Of a DNA stretch of 64,000 nucleotides, positions 53,317 to 64,000 are shown in pieces (position 1 is the stretch's first letter; the number at the start of each line of letters is the position of its first letter). The position numbers and the translations under genes are program-made. Source of the DNA: Pararge aegeria (taxonomy: Eukaryota > Arthropoda > Insecta > Lepidoptera > Nymphalidae); NCBI RefSeq assembly GCF_905163445.1, contig NC_053204.1:8067501-8131500 (forward strand), in the 5' to 3' direction. The notes beneath the pieces are model-generated. The model searched no databases, was not told the origin of the DNA, and worked only from the letters and a program-made list of their open reading frames with translations.

Positions 53317-56250
53317 GTGATCTTCTTTCTTTCTCTGGGCTTGTCTCCGCACTTGGTCGGCCGGAACCTTCCGTTGTACGTAGTGCCACTGATACAGCTC
53401 CCCGCTGGGTCACTCCAGCCAGCCGAGCTCACTCCAGAAGCTTAACAGGCCGCCCAGGTCGCCGAGTGCTGCCACTAGTGATAATTTGGTTTGTATATTT
53501 AGTTCAATACAATTGTAATAGTTATGCACCGAATTTTATTTATTTAACAAAGCACGGCACCTGTACCGCGTTTATTGTCGTCATTCAATGCGCTCTTGGA
53601 CAGCAATGCTCAATGGAATCTATTTAATGACGGGTGGATATTGTTCCGTGAATTGTTGAGGTACTCTGAGAATATTGCATGACCTTTACTTCAATATAAT
53701 ATCATGTCTTTTATAATGTTTAATGTCATCTTTCATTCATTTCGTCTTATAGTTATCCATAAATTATGTATTTCCATCTAGTTAGTGTAAGTGGCCCTGC
53801 CGTACCAACAAGTATAAAGTAAATAAATAAATAATGAATGTTTAAAACATCTACTTTTACTGAATTTAGAAACAATATTCTTAGGGTTTAGTAATTGTGT
53901 AAAGCCGCCGGCCTTTGTACGGAGATCGGCTGCTTTTTTAAGTTCTTTAGTCTAGTTTGAGCGTAACATGTTTCATTTTTATTCCACTACCTCGCCGAAT
54001 GAACTTTAATACTAACTAATTTAAATAACCAACTCGGTGTATTCAATAGTCCCAGCAACTAAGGAGGTACATTAATTATATATATGTTAAATAAATAGTA
54101 TCTAGATACATTTTAAATATTAATTTTTTGTACCAATTCTGTTGGACACAAATCTCATTACTGTAAATTGACAGTTCCAAAAATAGTTGTGTAATAATAG
54201 CTACGTTATATTACATGTGACGGCCTTGACTGATTGGCGCTTTCCGAGTCCAAGACTGCAGGTTCGATTCCCACAACTGGAAAATGTTTATGTGCGAACA
54301 TGAATGTTGTTCAATGTCTGTATATTACAAGTATTTATGTATATTATTCATAAATATTCATCAGTTATCTTAGTACCCATAACACAAAATACGCTTACCT
54401 TGGGGCTAGATGGCGATGTTTGTATTGTCGTAATATTTTTGTATTGTTCCACGTGGAAAGCGATTGCAATATTTTTTATTTAATAGTCAATTTATTTTAA
54501 TTTAAAGATTTATGTACAAAATTATTGGCACCCTTATCTAAGAATTGATGCAAGGAATTTCTATTAAATGTTTGGTCAAATAATTATTTATTACCAGTGT
54601 TTTACCTTGTGTATTTTCTATCATTGAAAGCAGTGTGAAGTAGCCTTTATATTTTTAAAAGGATAATACCAATTGTATTGTCGTATTGTGAAACGAAACG
54701 CAAAATATTTTTTTCAGGTTAATACTGAAACTAAAGTTTAGGAGAATTAAAATCTATAAAATCAGTAGTTCTTCTGAAACAAATATTTTGTTCTTGACCA
54801 CGAACCTTTTATTCACAGGTTCAGGTTTATGTTCATAATTTTTTATCACCTAACGTTTTGTGATTACGATATAAATAAAAATACGATTTTAATATTTTAT
54901 ATGCGTTTTATTTTCTCTTATATTACTTTTGGGACCATCCTTTCAATACGTCAATTACGTCAAAGCGAGGTTTGTACAATTCTTGTGATTATTCGCGAGT
55001 AGGAAGCAAATTTTTACTCTGCCAAGGACGCGGGCTAGACGCGTTATTTTGGACTTAGTCTAAGAAATTAAACTAAGATATGTCACGTGGAGACCACGTA
55101 GTCAATCTTCTATACTCTATATATTCTTATCCTATAAACAATCTTTTTATTTCTCTTAATTAAAACGTATATTTAAAATTATTAAAAAAATTAATAAAAA
55201 CCAAGAATATATTTCACTAATAAGAGGAAAATCTATGTTATTTCTGATGCACTCGTATATATATTTTTTTAATTATTTAATTTGTTTTACAGTAAAAATT
55301 AATCAAACTATTGATTTATTGACACATAATAGGAAAAGTTAGAAATAATAGAGTAAGCGTTAAACAAAATTTTTTTACGTACCTACTTTTCAAAATACAG
55401 ACTATCTTAAAAAAAATTGTGATACTTGCCTGATGGTATTCATTCTCATTATATCGACCTACCGAATCCTCCAAAATTAAAGCATTTAAATGCGAGCTTC
55501 ATATGATGTGACATAAAAATTAACTTTTCAACATTTTTGTGGCAGTAGCAGTGTCGTGCACCTCATATACGCAAAAGATCTGCCTACCGTAAAAATCCGT
55601 ATCTTATAGGCACACGATTAAAGATACCCTGGTGGAAAACTATGCAAACCACTGGGCCGGAGTATGCTATTAGAGCCCCACACGTCGCACATTTAAAACA
55701 GCACGTTATGTCAAGTGACAAAGCTTACATATCAATACTTTAATTTCAGTTGAATTTATTCGAATTCATAATAATATTATAAGTCATTAATATACTCTAA
55801 CTTGATTAATAAAATACTTTATTAAATCTTAACAGTTAACTAATAAGAAAATGATAAAAAAACTACTTTTATTGCATGTATTTGTAAGACGGACGTAAGT
55901 CCACTTTTACGTATGACGTATTGAAAGTACAGTCCCGTTTTAAACAACTACATTTTGCCTTACAACTGCCATGTAAATAACTTATTTATAGTAACAGGCA
56001 CTGGTATAATATTAACAATTTAAATAACCTAATATGAAACACTATTTGCTTATTTTTATAAACAACGCCTTTAAAATTTTAGGTAACTCTTATAGAAGGT
56101 TTATCAAAGATTTTTAGTTTCCGTTTTTTTTTTCAAAAACACATAACCTCAAGCCGACCAAATAGACCTTGGGTTAATTTTAAAATGCATATAAAAATTT
56201 TCGGAACCGACAGGATTTGAACCTGCTACTCTCGGGCAATCGCGGCCTGA

Positions 56251-57744
56251 GCACTTTCATCAATAATTGATAAACATAAAACTGGCGAAGTAGTAAATGT
56301 TTGCAAACGAGCTTTTTTACAGATTCTTCGAATTAGACCCACGCGTTTAAAGGGAGTTTTAAAAAGACACCATGAATCTGGCTTAATAGCTCACGAAAGA
56401 CGAGGAGGAGATCGAAAAAGCTTCGAATACAGATCTCGATTAGAAGCTGTACAAAAGTTCATTCAAAGATTTAAACCCCTGGAAGTGCATTATTCAAGAG
56501 GAAAGGACAGAAATCGTATATACTTAGATCCCACTTTGAGTATAGCAAGGATGTTCCGACTATATAATGATCAAGCAGGACCTGGTATGTCGGTAACTCA
56601 TTCCTTTTTTAGAAAAGTTTTTACACGATATTTTAATATTGGATTTGGTACGCCGCGTCAAGACGTGTGCTCTACCTGTATTCAAATAACTGAACAAATA
56701 AAACACGAAAAATCTGTTGCAGAAAAACAGAAACTTATGACCAATTTACGAATCCACAAATTAAGAGCGAAAGCTTTTTTCCTGAAACTGCGCGAAGAAA
56801 ATGACGATCTCCTGACTTTAAGTTTTGATTGTCAAAAGAATTTGCCCCTGCCAAAAGTAGCGGATCAAGCCGCCTACTATTCAAGACAATTATACTTGTA
56901 TAATTTCACAGCTGTCATAGGCTCTTCTCACTCGGTCTTACAGAAAAGTAATGTGAGGTCTTATTTGTGGACAGAGGACATTAGTGCAAAGTCGTCGAAT
57001 GAAATCAGCAGTGCGGTGTATCACTGCCTAAATTCTTTTGACCTTCACAACATAAAAACCGTTCGGTTGATGGCCGACGGCTGTGGAGGTCAAAATAAAA
57101 ATTCAATAATGATAGGAATGGTCAGTAAATGGTTCTCGGAGGCGCCAGCTACGTTAAAGCGAGTTGAAATCATTTTTCCAGTCACGGGTCACTCATTTTT
57201 ACCCGCTGACCGCGTATTTGCACTCACCGAAAAAAGGGTGCAGAAAATAGAAACAATAGTAAAACCAGAAGAGTATGAGAATATCATAAGCGAACATGCT
57301 GAAATTTTCAAGTTAGGTACAGAAGTACCTATATACGATTTTAGATCTGCTGTGAAAGAAACTCTCAAAGATGTAAGCCGGTGGCACTTTCAGATAACTA
57401 AAGTTAAACGAGTTGTCTTGAAAAGAGGCAAGACTACAAGACGCATCTTAGCCCGCGGCGAACTTTCATATCAAAATGATACTGGAGTTGCCAAATGCTT
57501 GTTACGTCCTACCCGTAATTTCACTCATCTAGTTCCAGATCAATTGAGTGTTGGAGTGAAGGTGACCGAAGCTAAACTTAATGATGTGAAAAAATTATTA
57601 ATCAAACATTTTGGACAGAAATGGTTGCAGTTAGACTACTTGAGCTTCTACAGGAACATTTTTGAAAGGGACTCTAACGTGGAAACACGTGAAGACGACG
57701 CATGTTGTGAACAAGAAATGGAAGAAATACTAGACTTCGTGTAA
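56251..57744 (+). pseudogene. DUF7869-like protein, 5'-truncated, long open frame
   Basis: The frame is open for 498 codons from 56251, just after a stop inside a SINE, to a TAA at 57744. There is no ATG at its start and similarity to the family begins about 10 codons in, so the N-terminus was removed or separated by the SINE at 56180-56260. Family marks: VCKRAFLQILRI, RRGGDRKS, a DVCSTC cysteine pair, SFDCQKNLPLPK (Asp at 56827), LMADGCGGQNKN (Asp at 57076), VTGHSFLPADRVF, and the C-terminal KHFGQKWLQLDYLSFY. I recall such proteins as many-copy, repeat-associated genes in insects. A transposase-like RNase H fold is my inference. No stop or frameshift follows, so the copy is young. An upstream exon spliced to the TTTTTTACAG at about 56331 cannot be excluded. 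Confidence 0.7.
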
Positions 57745-59564
57745 CAAAATACTTTTCGTTTTTTACGTTCTTTCGATTCAGGTGTGAAGCAAAAATAATT
57801 CTGAAATTATAAAAAACTCGAGGCATCTAAATTATCGTGAAAATAATTTTGATGTGTCAGAGTCAGACTGATTTTGCTGTTTTATTAATTGCTTGTAACT
57901 TTTAAAAATCTTCATTTTGTTGTTTGTATACGATTCAAGTTGATAAGTTTATGAATCTGATTAAGTTTAAAGACTTTATTTATTCAGTAATTTTTTTTAA
58001 ACTATCATGAGAATGATGATTTTTTTGCGATACTATTCAAATATTTAGTTAGATACATAAATCTTATAATAGTACATTATGGTACAAGTGTGAAATCTTG
58101 GTGATTGCCGCTGAGGCGCTATTGAGGCCCGAGCCGTTAGGTTAGATAGCCGAGGACGGTAATCATCAATACACACGTGTATCATACGACGTTTTTCAAC
58201 ACACTTGTGAAGAAAATAATACTAAAAAATAATTTTTCCTTGGACATTTCAGGTAGTAATTTTTTACTACTAAGCTACATTTAAAAAAAAATAAAAAAAA
58301 TTTTTGAAAAAAAAAAATTCCAAAAATATTTTTGGATAAAAATTATAAAAAAATATTTAAAAAAAAAATTCCCAAAAAAAAATATTTTTGAAGAAATTTT
58401 TTGAAAAATTTTATGAAAAAAAACAAAAAATAAAACAAAAATTAAAAATGAAAAATTTTTTGAAAACAATATTTGAAAAAAATTTAATTTTCAAAGATCA
58501 TGGAATTCCGCAAAGTAACCTTGATTCTATTCAATATTTTTTTTTAAGAATAAAGCAACTCAACCAATAAAAACTATAACTCACATGTGAATAATAGTAA
58601 TGGAAAAGTCACGGTTTGAATAATAGGTGTCTTTATGTGCCTAACTGCGGTGAACCTAGAGCCACTTTATGAGCAAGTGTGTTGAAAAACATAACGTGTT
58701 ATTGAGTTAAAGTTTATAATGTGTTATTGAATTAAATTTTTTATTTGCTTAATATGTATAACTTTTTTTTATAAAGGCACAATTCATTTGCCACTTCCAC
58801 TGGTTCGGAATTTAGATTCTACTGTAAAGAACTGGCAAGAATTTTAATACTATTCAAATAAGTATTTGCATAATTTATTTAGTTATTTTTTTAAGTTTCA
58901 GTTTTCTAATAAGTTTACGAGTCCGATTCTTTAGGTTTGTATAAGTAAAACTTTATTTTTCATAAAAACTTACAAAATCGTATAAAGCTTGTTATTTAGC
59001 CTGAATCCGTCCCATCAATATGCGATTAAACAAAATGCACTAAGTCCCGATGTTAATTTCAGCAGACTAAACTAAGTCCAATGGACTTGGCTCTTTTTGA
59101 TATTCATTATCTAAGTCCATTAAAAAAATGTGAATTTTGTTCCAATTTATCGAATTTACGTAATAACATTATTAGGATAAGATATTCCAATGACATAAAT
59201 AGATATTAAAAACTACTTTTTTTCCCATTATAAAGTAGTTTTAACTGGATAATGAAAAAAAAAACTTCTCTACCAATGAAACTATATGGACATGGTTCAT
59301 TATGAAATGTAACGTCACAATTAAGCTACTGCTCTCCTATCGTCGCTGCCGAAACTTAGTATATGCCTTTCACATCAGTCTTATAGCGACCGTAGCGTCA
59401 TCTAGTAGGAAACGTTGCAGTTTCCTACTGTAGGTAAAAACACTAATAAAAAAAATTATAAACATACAAATAGACCTTAATTTGATAAATGTCAAATCAA
59501 GACTTTTATTCGTAGAAACCGTTGACTGACCCTTTATTAATAACCCCCCAAGCTTTTAACCGTT

Positions 59565-60600
59565 CGTATACAACGTGTAAACGAATTACGTAATACTGTT
59601 GAAGAGTGCATGAGTATATTTCATAATTAGAATCACGCTGTAAAAATATTAAATCCAAAGAAGCATATTTATTTTTCCATACAAACTTATTCAAAACATT
59701 CCAAGTGTTTACTTCTGACAACCCGACAAGATAGAAGATAGAAGATAGAAGACCGACACGCGCATATCACCTACGCTATGCGACGCTTACTTTTATAATA
59801 GATTAAAAAATTTGGAAAATCCAAAAGTGCACGACTCATAATGCTCATTTAATTATCAAATATTGAAAAAAAAAAAAAAATTAAAACAGCTGTACTAGGA
59901 AAGTGATGCACAGGCGCCCCTGGTGGAATAAAATGTACATAATATCTATAGATATAGATCATCCATGTTCATTTTACATGGATATATATAGATATACAGT
60001 CTTGCAGTTTTCGTTTTATTAATTGCAATTAAACTACACTGAATTAATTAATCATTCGCATTCAGTGACCTACAATCGTCGATTAGAATTAAAAAAAAAA
60101 AAAAAAATTAACTCAAATAATGGATTTTTTCACAAGTTAGAGTGTTTTCGGGTTTCACACATGACGGACAGGAAATTTTTTTGACCTATTTTGGTGTTTT
60201 TTTCCAATTCTATTGCAGTAAATCAATTTTTTAAAAGTATGGAATTAATCTCCATTAAATTATCTCGACAATAGTATGCAAAATATCTTGATTCCGTGTA
60301 CTAACAAGGCTATAATAATAAAAATAGCCGCCGAAATGAGGCGAAAAAAAATTTTTCGATCGTAAAGCACTCTCTGATGCTTCGCATCATGAGTCGTGCA
60401 AAAGTGACCGGAGTCACTTGATTTTAATTCTGCATGTGATGTTAGGGCTGTTTCCGATTTCCTGCAGTAAAAACTATATGAGTGGTTTACTCAAAAACTA
60501 ATAGTGTTTCGGTGTCACGGATAAGTCTCAGAGACAGTAAAAAATGAAACTAAAGCCTGTGAAGTAATATTTAGGTTTTCAGTTACACGTTATATAAATG
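59565..60600 (+). repeat. Dispersed repeat carrying a nested 600-bp element
   Basis: The left part 59565-59800 and the right part 60402-60600 align in order with the continuous copy at 33766-34190. The joint corresponds to TAATAAAGTGACAGG at about 34008-34022 there. The GATAGAAGATAGAAGATAGA triplication at about 59730-59750 is specific to this copy. Confidence 0.65.
59803..60401. mobile_element. ~600-bp element with TGCACGACTCAT ends, copy 2
   Basis: Near-identical to 44740-45354, including CACAGGCGCCCCTGGTGG and GACGGACAGGAAATTTTTTT. Inserted in the dispersed repeat 59565-60600. No coding frame; class not determined. Confidence 0.75.
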
Positions 60601-60776
60601 GTAGCTTATATTTTGTCCCTATTCAAAACCCCTCATGTGACATTAGGGTCTCTGGAACTAATAATATAGTATTTTTAAGAAAAACCTTACTACGAAAGAA
60701 AACGTCGTCTTGCGTTCTCTTTGAAATGTATTACCATGCCAATGTGATGTCATCAGCATAGGTTTTTTATTTTCCC

Positions 60777-60940
60777 GCAGGGTGATTACGTATCAATCAA
60801 TCAATCAATGAAATCAAATCAATCACTGCTGTCAAACGTCACTTTTCCATGTAATAAATAAACAAAAGTGACGTTTGACAGCAGTGATTCCAAGATTTAC
60901 GCCTGTCGCATTGCTATCGCGAGATACATAATCACCCTGC
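60777..60940. mobile_element. Palindromic MITE, GCAGGGTGATTACGTATC ends, copy 2
   Basis: Ends GCAGGGTGATTACGTATC and GATACATAATCACCCTGC. The centre has TGACAGCAGTGATT paired with AATCACTGCTGTCA. The left arm lost its TCGCGACAGGCG part to an ATCA repeat. Confidence 0.7.
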
Positions 60941-61455
60941 CGGTCAAGCTTTAAGCTGTATGCAGTTATTCGGGCCTTGCTAATATAAGAGTTACCTAGA
61001 TTTTTTGTAAATCAAAAAGAAAAACGTATATACATAATTTTCGACTAGTTTTAACACAGGCAAATACCCAACCAAACATCCCAACAACTCCCAAATTATT
61101 TTAAAAGTGAAAACAGTTAAGAAATTTTGTTACACTTCATTTGTTTAAACTCTCTTGAACATGCTACAGCATCAAGTAAGGTACTTAATGCTGAAACATC
61201 TAAGAAAATGAAAAAGACACAAGAAAAAAATGGCCTAAATAAAAAAATGTAAACTGTTACCAAAACAGACGCAGGGGCGGTCGCGAACATATTTGGCATT
61301 AGTGGTTTCTTAAATATTGGGTCAAAGTAAGAAGGCAGAGCTATTTTTAGGGTTTGACCCAAAACAACTTAATGCTTCGTTTTTCCTTCTTGTTCTACCT
61401 TCATTTGTGTTTTATGTATGGTGTATTATAAATTGAGTGTCTTTAAATACATTTT

Positions 61456-61551
61456 TTAAACAACTGCATCTGCATCTTTTTGGGAAACGCTTCTTAAATC
61501 ACGTTCTAGTAAGGGAAATTCGTCTTCTTCATAATCAAATAAAGTATTCAT
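61456..61551 (-). CDS. Short acidic open frame, possible terminal exon
   Basis: 31 codons (MNTLFDYEEDEFPLLERD...) to a TAA. A strong pyrimidine run ending in AAATAAG lies just upstream on the same strand, as at a 3' splice site, so this could be the last exon of an unseen or decayed gene. There is no known domain. The next minus-strand open stretch at 61117-61362 (ALPSYFDPIFKKPLMPNMFA) has protein-like composition but no assignable family. Low confidence. Confidence 0.2.
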   Translation of the reverse strand: MNTLFDYEEDEFPLLERDLRSVSQKDADAVV

Positions 61552-62632
61552 GTGGAAACTTATTTAAAAAAAAAAAAGAAAAATAACAGTGACAATATTA
61601 ACAAAACAGTCAACAATAACCTACTCTAGAAGTTAAACTATGAGAATCAAATTTAAATGACGAAAACTTAAAACAAATAAAATACCAATTCATGGTATAG
61701 TAAAAAAAAATTAAAAAAACAGTCCGGGTTTTAATCTACCCTGTGATTTGTGATTTTTAGTTTTCTTTAGGTACATGTATCTAGAGATTATCAATATATA
61801 CATAACCAACAAAGAGTTTTTCTGCAACATACAAAAATACACATCTTCTTGAATAAATAAATTGTACCTTCTTTTTTAAAATAAATAAACGTTTATTGAT
61901 ATCAAGTTAAATGATCCAAAAAAATGGTAGTAGCGAAATTATCAATTATATTTTTATGACGAACTGCCAAAAAGGACAGAACACTTCGGTATTATTTTGG
62001 GAAATATTGTACCCACTTTTACTGTTGTTTGAAACTAGTCTGCATTGAAAAATACAATATCAACTAGTTTATAGGCATCATTCCAATTCGTTTCGAACTA
62101 TGCCTATTGAAAACGATTTATTTTGTTTACGATTTCTGAGTAATGAAGGTTCTAGGCCTCCGAACTGGTACAAAAGGCAGGCACCTGGCCCGACGCGACT
62201 TAATCAATCCGCTCTAAGAGTGAAGTGAAAAAACATCTATATGATACTATAGTGACTCAAGAGATAAGTGTGGAATGAAGTGACAAAGGCTACCATTCTG
62301 GATTACGATTGACCAGCGATTAGAAATGTGTTCCGGAACTTTACATTTAATTAAAGTCTTACAAGAGTCATCACGTGTTCTCAATCTTCGAACGTAACAA
62401 TACTACTTCCACAACATAAGCACACTTATATCCTAATGCTTACACAAATAAATAAATAAGTCTTTAGAATAATAATTGTATCTATCTAAAAAGGCATCTA
62501 TCTATATTCCAAAGGCATTTTCAGGCGGGTGGTGTGATAAGTAGCTTAATGAAAAACCTACTGAAATAAAGAAATGAAGTGTAACATCGTAGTAATAATA
62601 CTTAAATATAACCTACAACAGACGGCAAGAGG

Positions 62633-64000
62633 TCACTTAAAGAATATTCTAGTAGGCGTGTCTTCATTAGGGAATTCTATAAAAGGATGTGTTGCTTTGT
62701 GTGCAAACATTATCTTTTCACTCGCGAACATATCTCCGCACACATCACATATAACTGTCTCTTCTTTAGAACAACTCGCCTCGTCTTTATCTTCTTTATG
62801 CTCCTTTTTCTTATCTTTGTGCTCCTTTTTCTTGTCTTTATGTTCCTTTCTTTTCTTAACCTCTCTCTCTTCTTGCTTGGATTCTCTTTTCTTAGATGGA
62901 CTTGCTTCCTCGATCAGATGCTTTCCAGTCAACAAGAACTCCTTCATATTTGCATGCTTTATAGACATCTTGTGGTGTTCTAGCCTATTTTCTGAACTGC
63001 ACTGATATTCGCAAATAAAGCACACATATTTCATATCGCCCGTATGAATTTCGGAGTGAGTTTTAAGTTTTTCCGGAGTAGCAAAACGAAAATCGCAGAA
63101 TTTGCACGGGTATTTCCTCTCCAGGGAATGGAGACGCATGTGAGAATTTAAAGCATTAATGTCTTTACATATCTTCCGACATTCAACACACATTGCTCCC
63201 TCTTCTACAGGTTCGGCTTCTTCCTTGATTTCTGTGTTGTGGTGTATTCGTTTATGAGATGTTAAACCTTTTTGACTGATGAAAACTCGTCGGCAGTCTT
63301 CACACTGAAATTGATCTTTGTCTTTGACGTCGGGACTGTGTTTCTCTATTTGGTGCATAGCAAATTTGTCGGCTTCGTGAAACTGTTCATTGCAATCCTC
63401 GCATTTCCAAGCTTGCACTAACTTTGAAAATGCTTCAAGGACGTCCAAAACAGACTCGCCCTCTACTTCTGGGTGAAACGCTTTTGTGTGATTCCCGAAA
63501 TCTATTATTTTCGCGAAAGTTCCATTGCAATGTGGACAGATGTAAGGTTCCTGGTGATCTTCCATAACGTGATATTTTAGTTCAGACAGCTCCGAGAAAC
63601 TTTTCGAGCACATAAAACATTTCAACTTCTGCTTCCCTTTAACATATTCAGATATCACTTTGTACTCCATTAATTGAACTTTTTGATGTATTTGAAGATG
63701 TTTAAATAGATCTTTACGCGTGTTATAGTCAGTTGGACAGAATTTGCAAGGGAACCGTTTTCTGTGTAAACGTCTTCGATGTGCTGCCAGCTCTTCTTTA
63801 TCTTTGAATTGTTTAGTGCATGAAATGCATGGAAAACAAGAGTTCGCATCTGTAGATACCTCATGAGACCTTAAACACGCTAATAAACTACTTTTCCTTT
63901 TAAAAACTTTCCCACATATACATTTATGTCCATCTATTTGTACATCACTAGGTTGCTCTTCTAACTCCTTCTTTAGATTATTTATTTTCTCTTCAGTTTC
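62633..64000 (-). CDS. C2H2 zinc-finger protein with ten fingers, 5' end outside the window
   Basis: The frame is open from the right edge to a TGA at 62633-62635 (455 residues seen). Ten C-x2-C-x12-H fingers can be read, such as CISCTKQFKDKEELAAH, CKFCPTDYNTRKDLFKH, CPHCNGTFAKIIDFGNH, CEDCRRVFISQKGLTSH and CKFCDFRFATPEKLKTH, plus a degenerate one at the start (C-x-C, with Cys where a His is expected). Between finger nine and the last finger is a highly charged Lys/Glu linker with repeats of KEHKDKK. The internal Met at 63670 is not the start, since the frame and two good fingers continue upstream. The role is probably a nuclear DNA-binding regulator; the orthologue is not recognised. Confidence 0.88.
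   Translation of the reverse strand, partial: ETEEKINNLKKELEEQPSDVQIDGHKCICGKVFKRKSSLLACLRSHEVSTDANSCFPCISCTKQFKDKEELAAHRRRLHRKRFPCKFCPTDYNTRKDLFKHLQIHQKVQLMEYKVISEYVKGKQKLKCFMCSKSFSELSELKYHVMEDHQEPYICPHCNGTFAKIIDFGNHTKAFHPEVEGESVLDVLEAFSKLVQAWKCEDCNEQFHEADKFAMHQIEKHSPDVKDKDQFQCEDCRRVFISQKGLTSHKRIHHNTEIKEEAEPVEEGAMCVECRKICKDINALNSHMRLHSLERKYPCKFCDFRFATPEKLKTHSEIHTGDMKYVCFICEYQCSSENRLEHHKMSIKHANMKEFLLTGKHLIEEASPSKKRESKQEEREVKKRKEHKDKKKEHKDKKKEHKEDKDEASCSKEETVICDVCGDMFASEKIMFAHKATHPFIEFPNEDTPTRIFFK

Larger units (their letters stand above)
49437..56160. other. Repeat-rich region without a recognised gene
   Basis: After the glucosidase II gene: LINE tails (49790-50060 and 50190-50335, both minus), a SINE at 50353, an interrupted RTE-like tail at 51052-51815, a Bm1-like SINE at 52070, a hAT-like MITE at 53108 and a SINE at 54221. 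The stretches 50440-51050, 52320-53100, 53320-54220 and 54440-56160 are AT-rich and I see nothing identifiable in them. The open frame at 53253-53627 starts inside the MITE and has no known domain. Confidence 0.5.
57745..62632. other. Repeat and AT-rich region between the DUF7869-like frame and the zinc-finger gene
   Basis: No supported gene. 58270-58490 is low-complexity A/T sequence whose open frames (Lys/Asn or Phe/Ile) are composition artefacts. 59565-60600 is a dispersed repeat carrying a nested element; 60777-60940 is a palindromic MITE. A short acidic open frame lies at 61456-61551. The rest, including 61560-62630, holds nothing I recognise beyond the likely 3' UTR of the zinc-finger gene. 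Confidence 0.5.

Noticed and set aside
53253..53627. 124-codon plus-strand open frame
   Set aside because: It begins inside a MITE end and runs into unconserved sequence; no domain.
58281..58570. Lys-rich and Phe-rich open frames
   Set aside because: Low-complexity A/T sequence without any codon structure.

Overview
This is a eukaryotic nuclear window, almost certainly from a moth or butterfly. It is AT-rich, has spliced genes with GT-AG introns, and carries a dense load of tRNA-derived SINEs (one with the Bm1-like core found in Lepidoptera), non-LTR retrotransposon tails and MITEs. The species cannot be read from the sequence; a nymphalid is only a guess. There is no sign of prokaryotic operons, CRISPR arrays or a virus.

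Layout. A seipin gene (minus; first four coding exons, 440-2637; the 3' end lies left of the window) is head to head with a mitochondrial valyl-tRNA synthetase gene (plus, 4659-9778, four exons, 986 aa). From 9.8 to 14 kb there are only repeats and unrecognised sequence. Next come two minus-strand genes: a C2H2 zinc-finger gene of unknown role (two 5' coding exons, 14020-15111) and, upstream of it, a MacroD-type macrodomain ADP-ribose hydrolase (15621-18558, four exons, 274 aa). The MacroD gene is head to head, about 650 bp apart, with the largest gene of the window: the alpha subunit of ER glucosidase II (GANAB family, GH31). All 20 coding exons of that gene can be joined in frame from 19210 to 49436 (928 aa). 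Its introns hold most of the mobile DNA, including a complete Tc1/mariner-type element (31062-33763) with very long inverted repeats and an apparently intact, intron-containing transposase.

From 49.4 to 62.6 kb there is no recognisable host gene. The region holds retroelement debris, MITEs, and a 498-codon open frame (56251-57744) related to a repeat-associated insect protein family (DUF7869-like), whose 5' end has been cut off by a SINE. At the right edge a ten-finger C2H2 protein gene (62633-64000, minus) runs out of the window.

Working relations: the host genes belong to separate housekeeping pathways (lipid-droplet assembly, mitochondrial translation, ADP-ribose removal, ER glycoprotein quality control) and share only divergent promoter regions. 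All splice joins were made by eye, from GT-AG borders, preserved phase and family similarity; no transcript evidence or database search was available.
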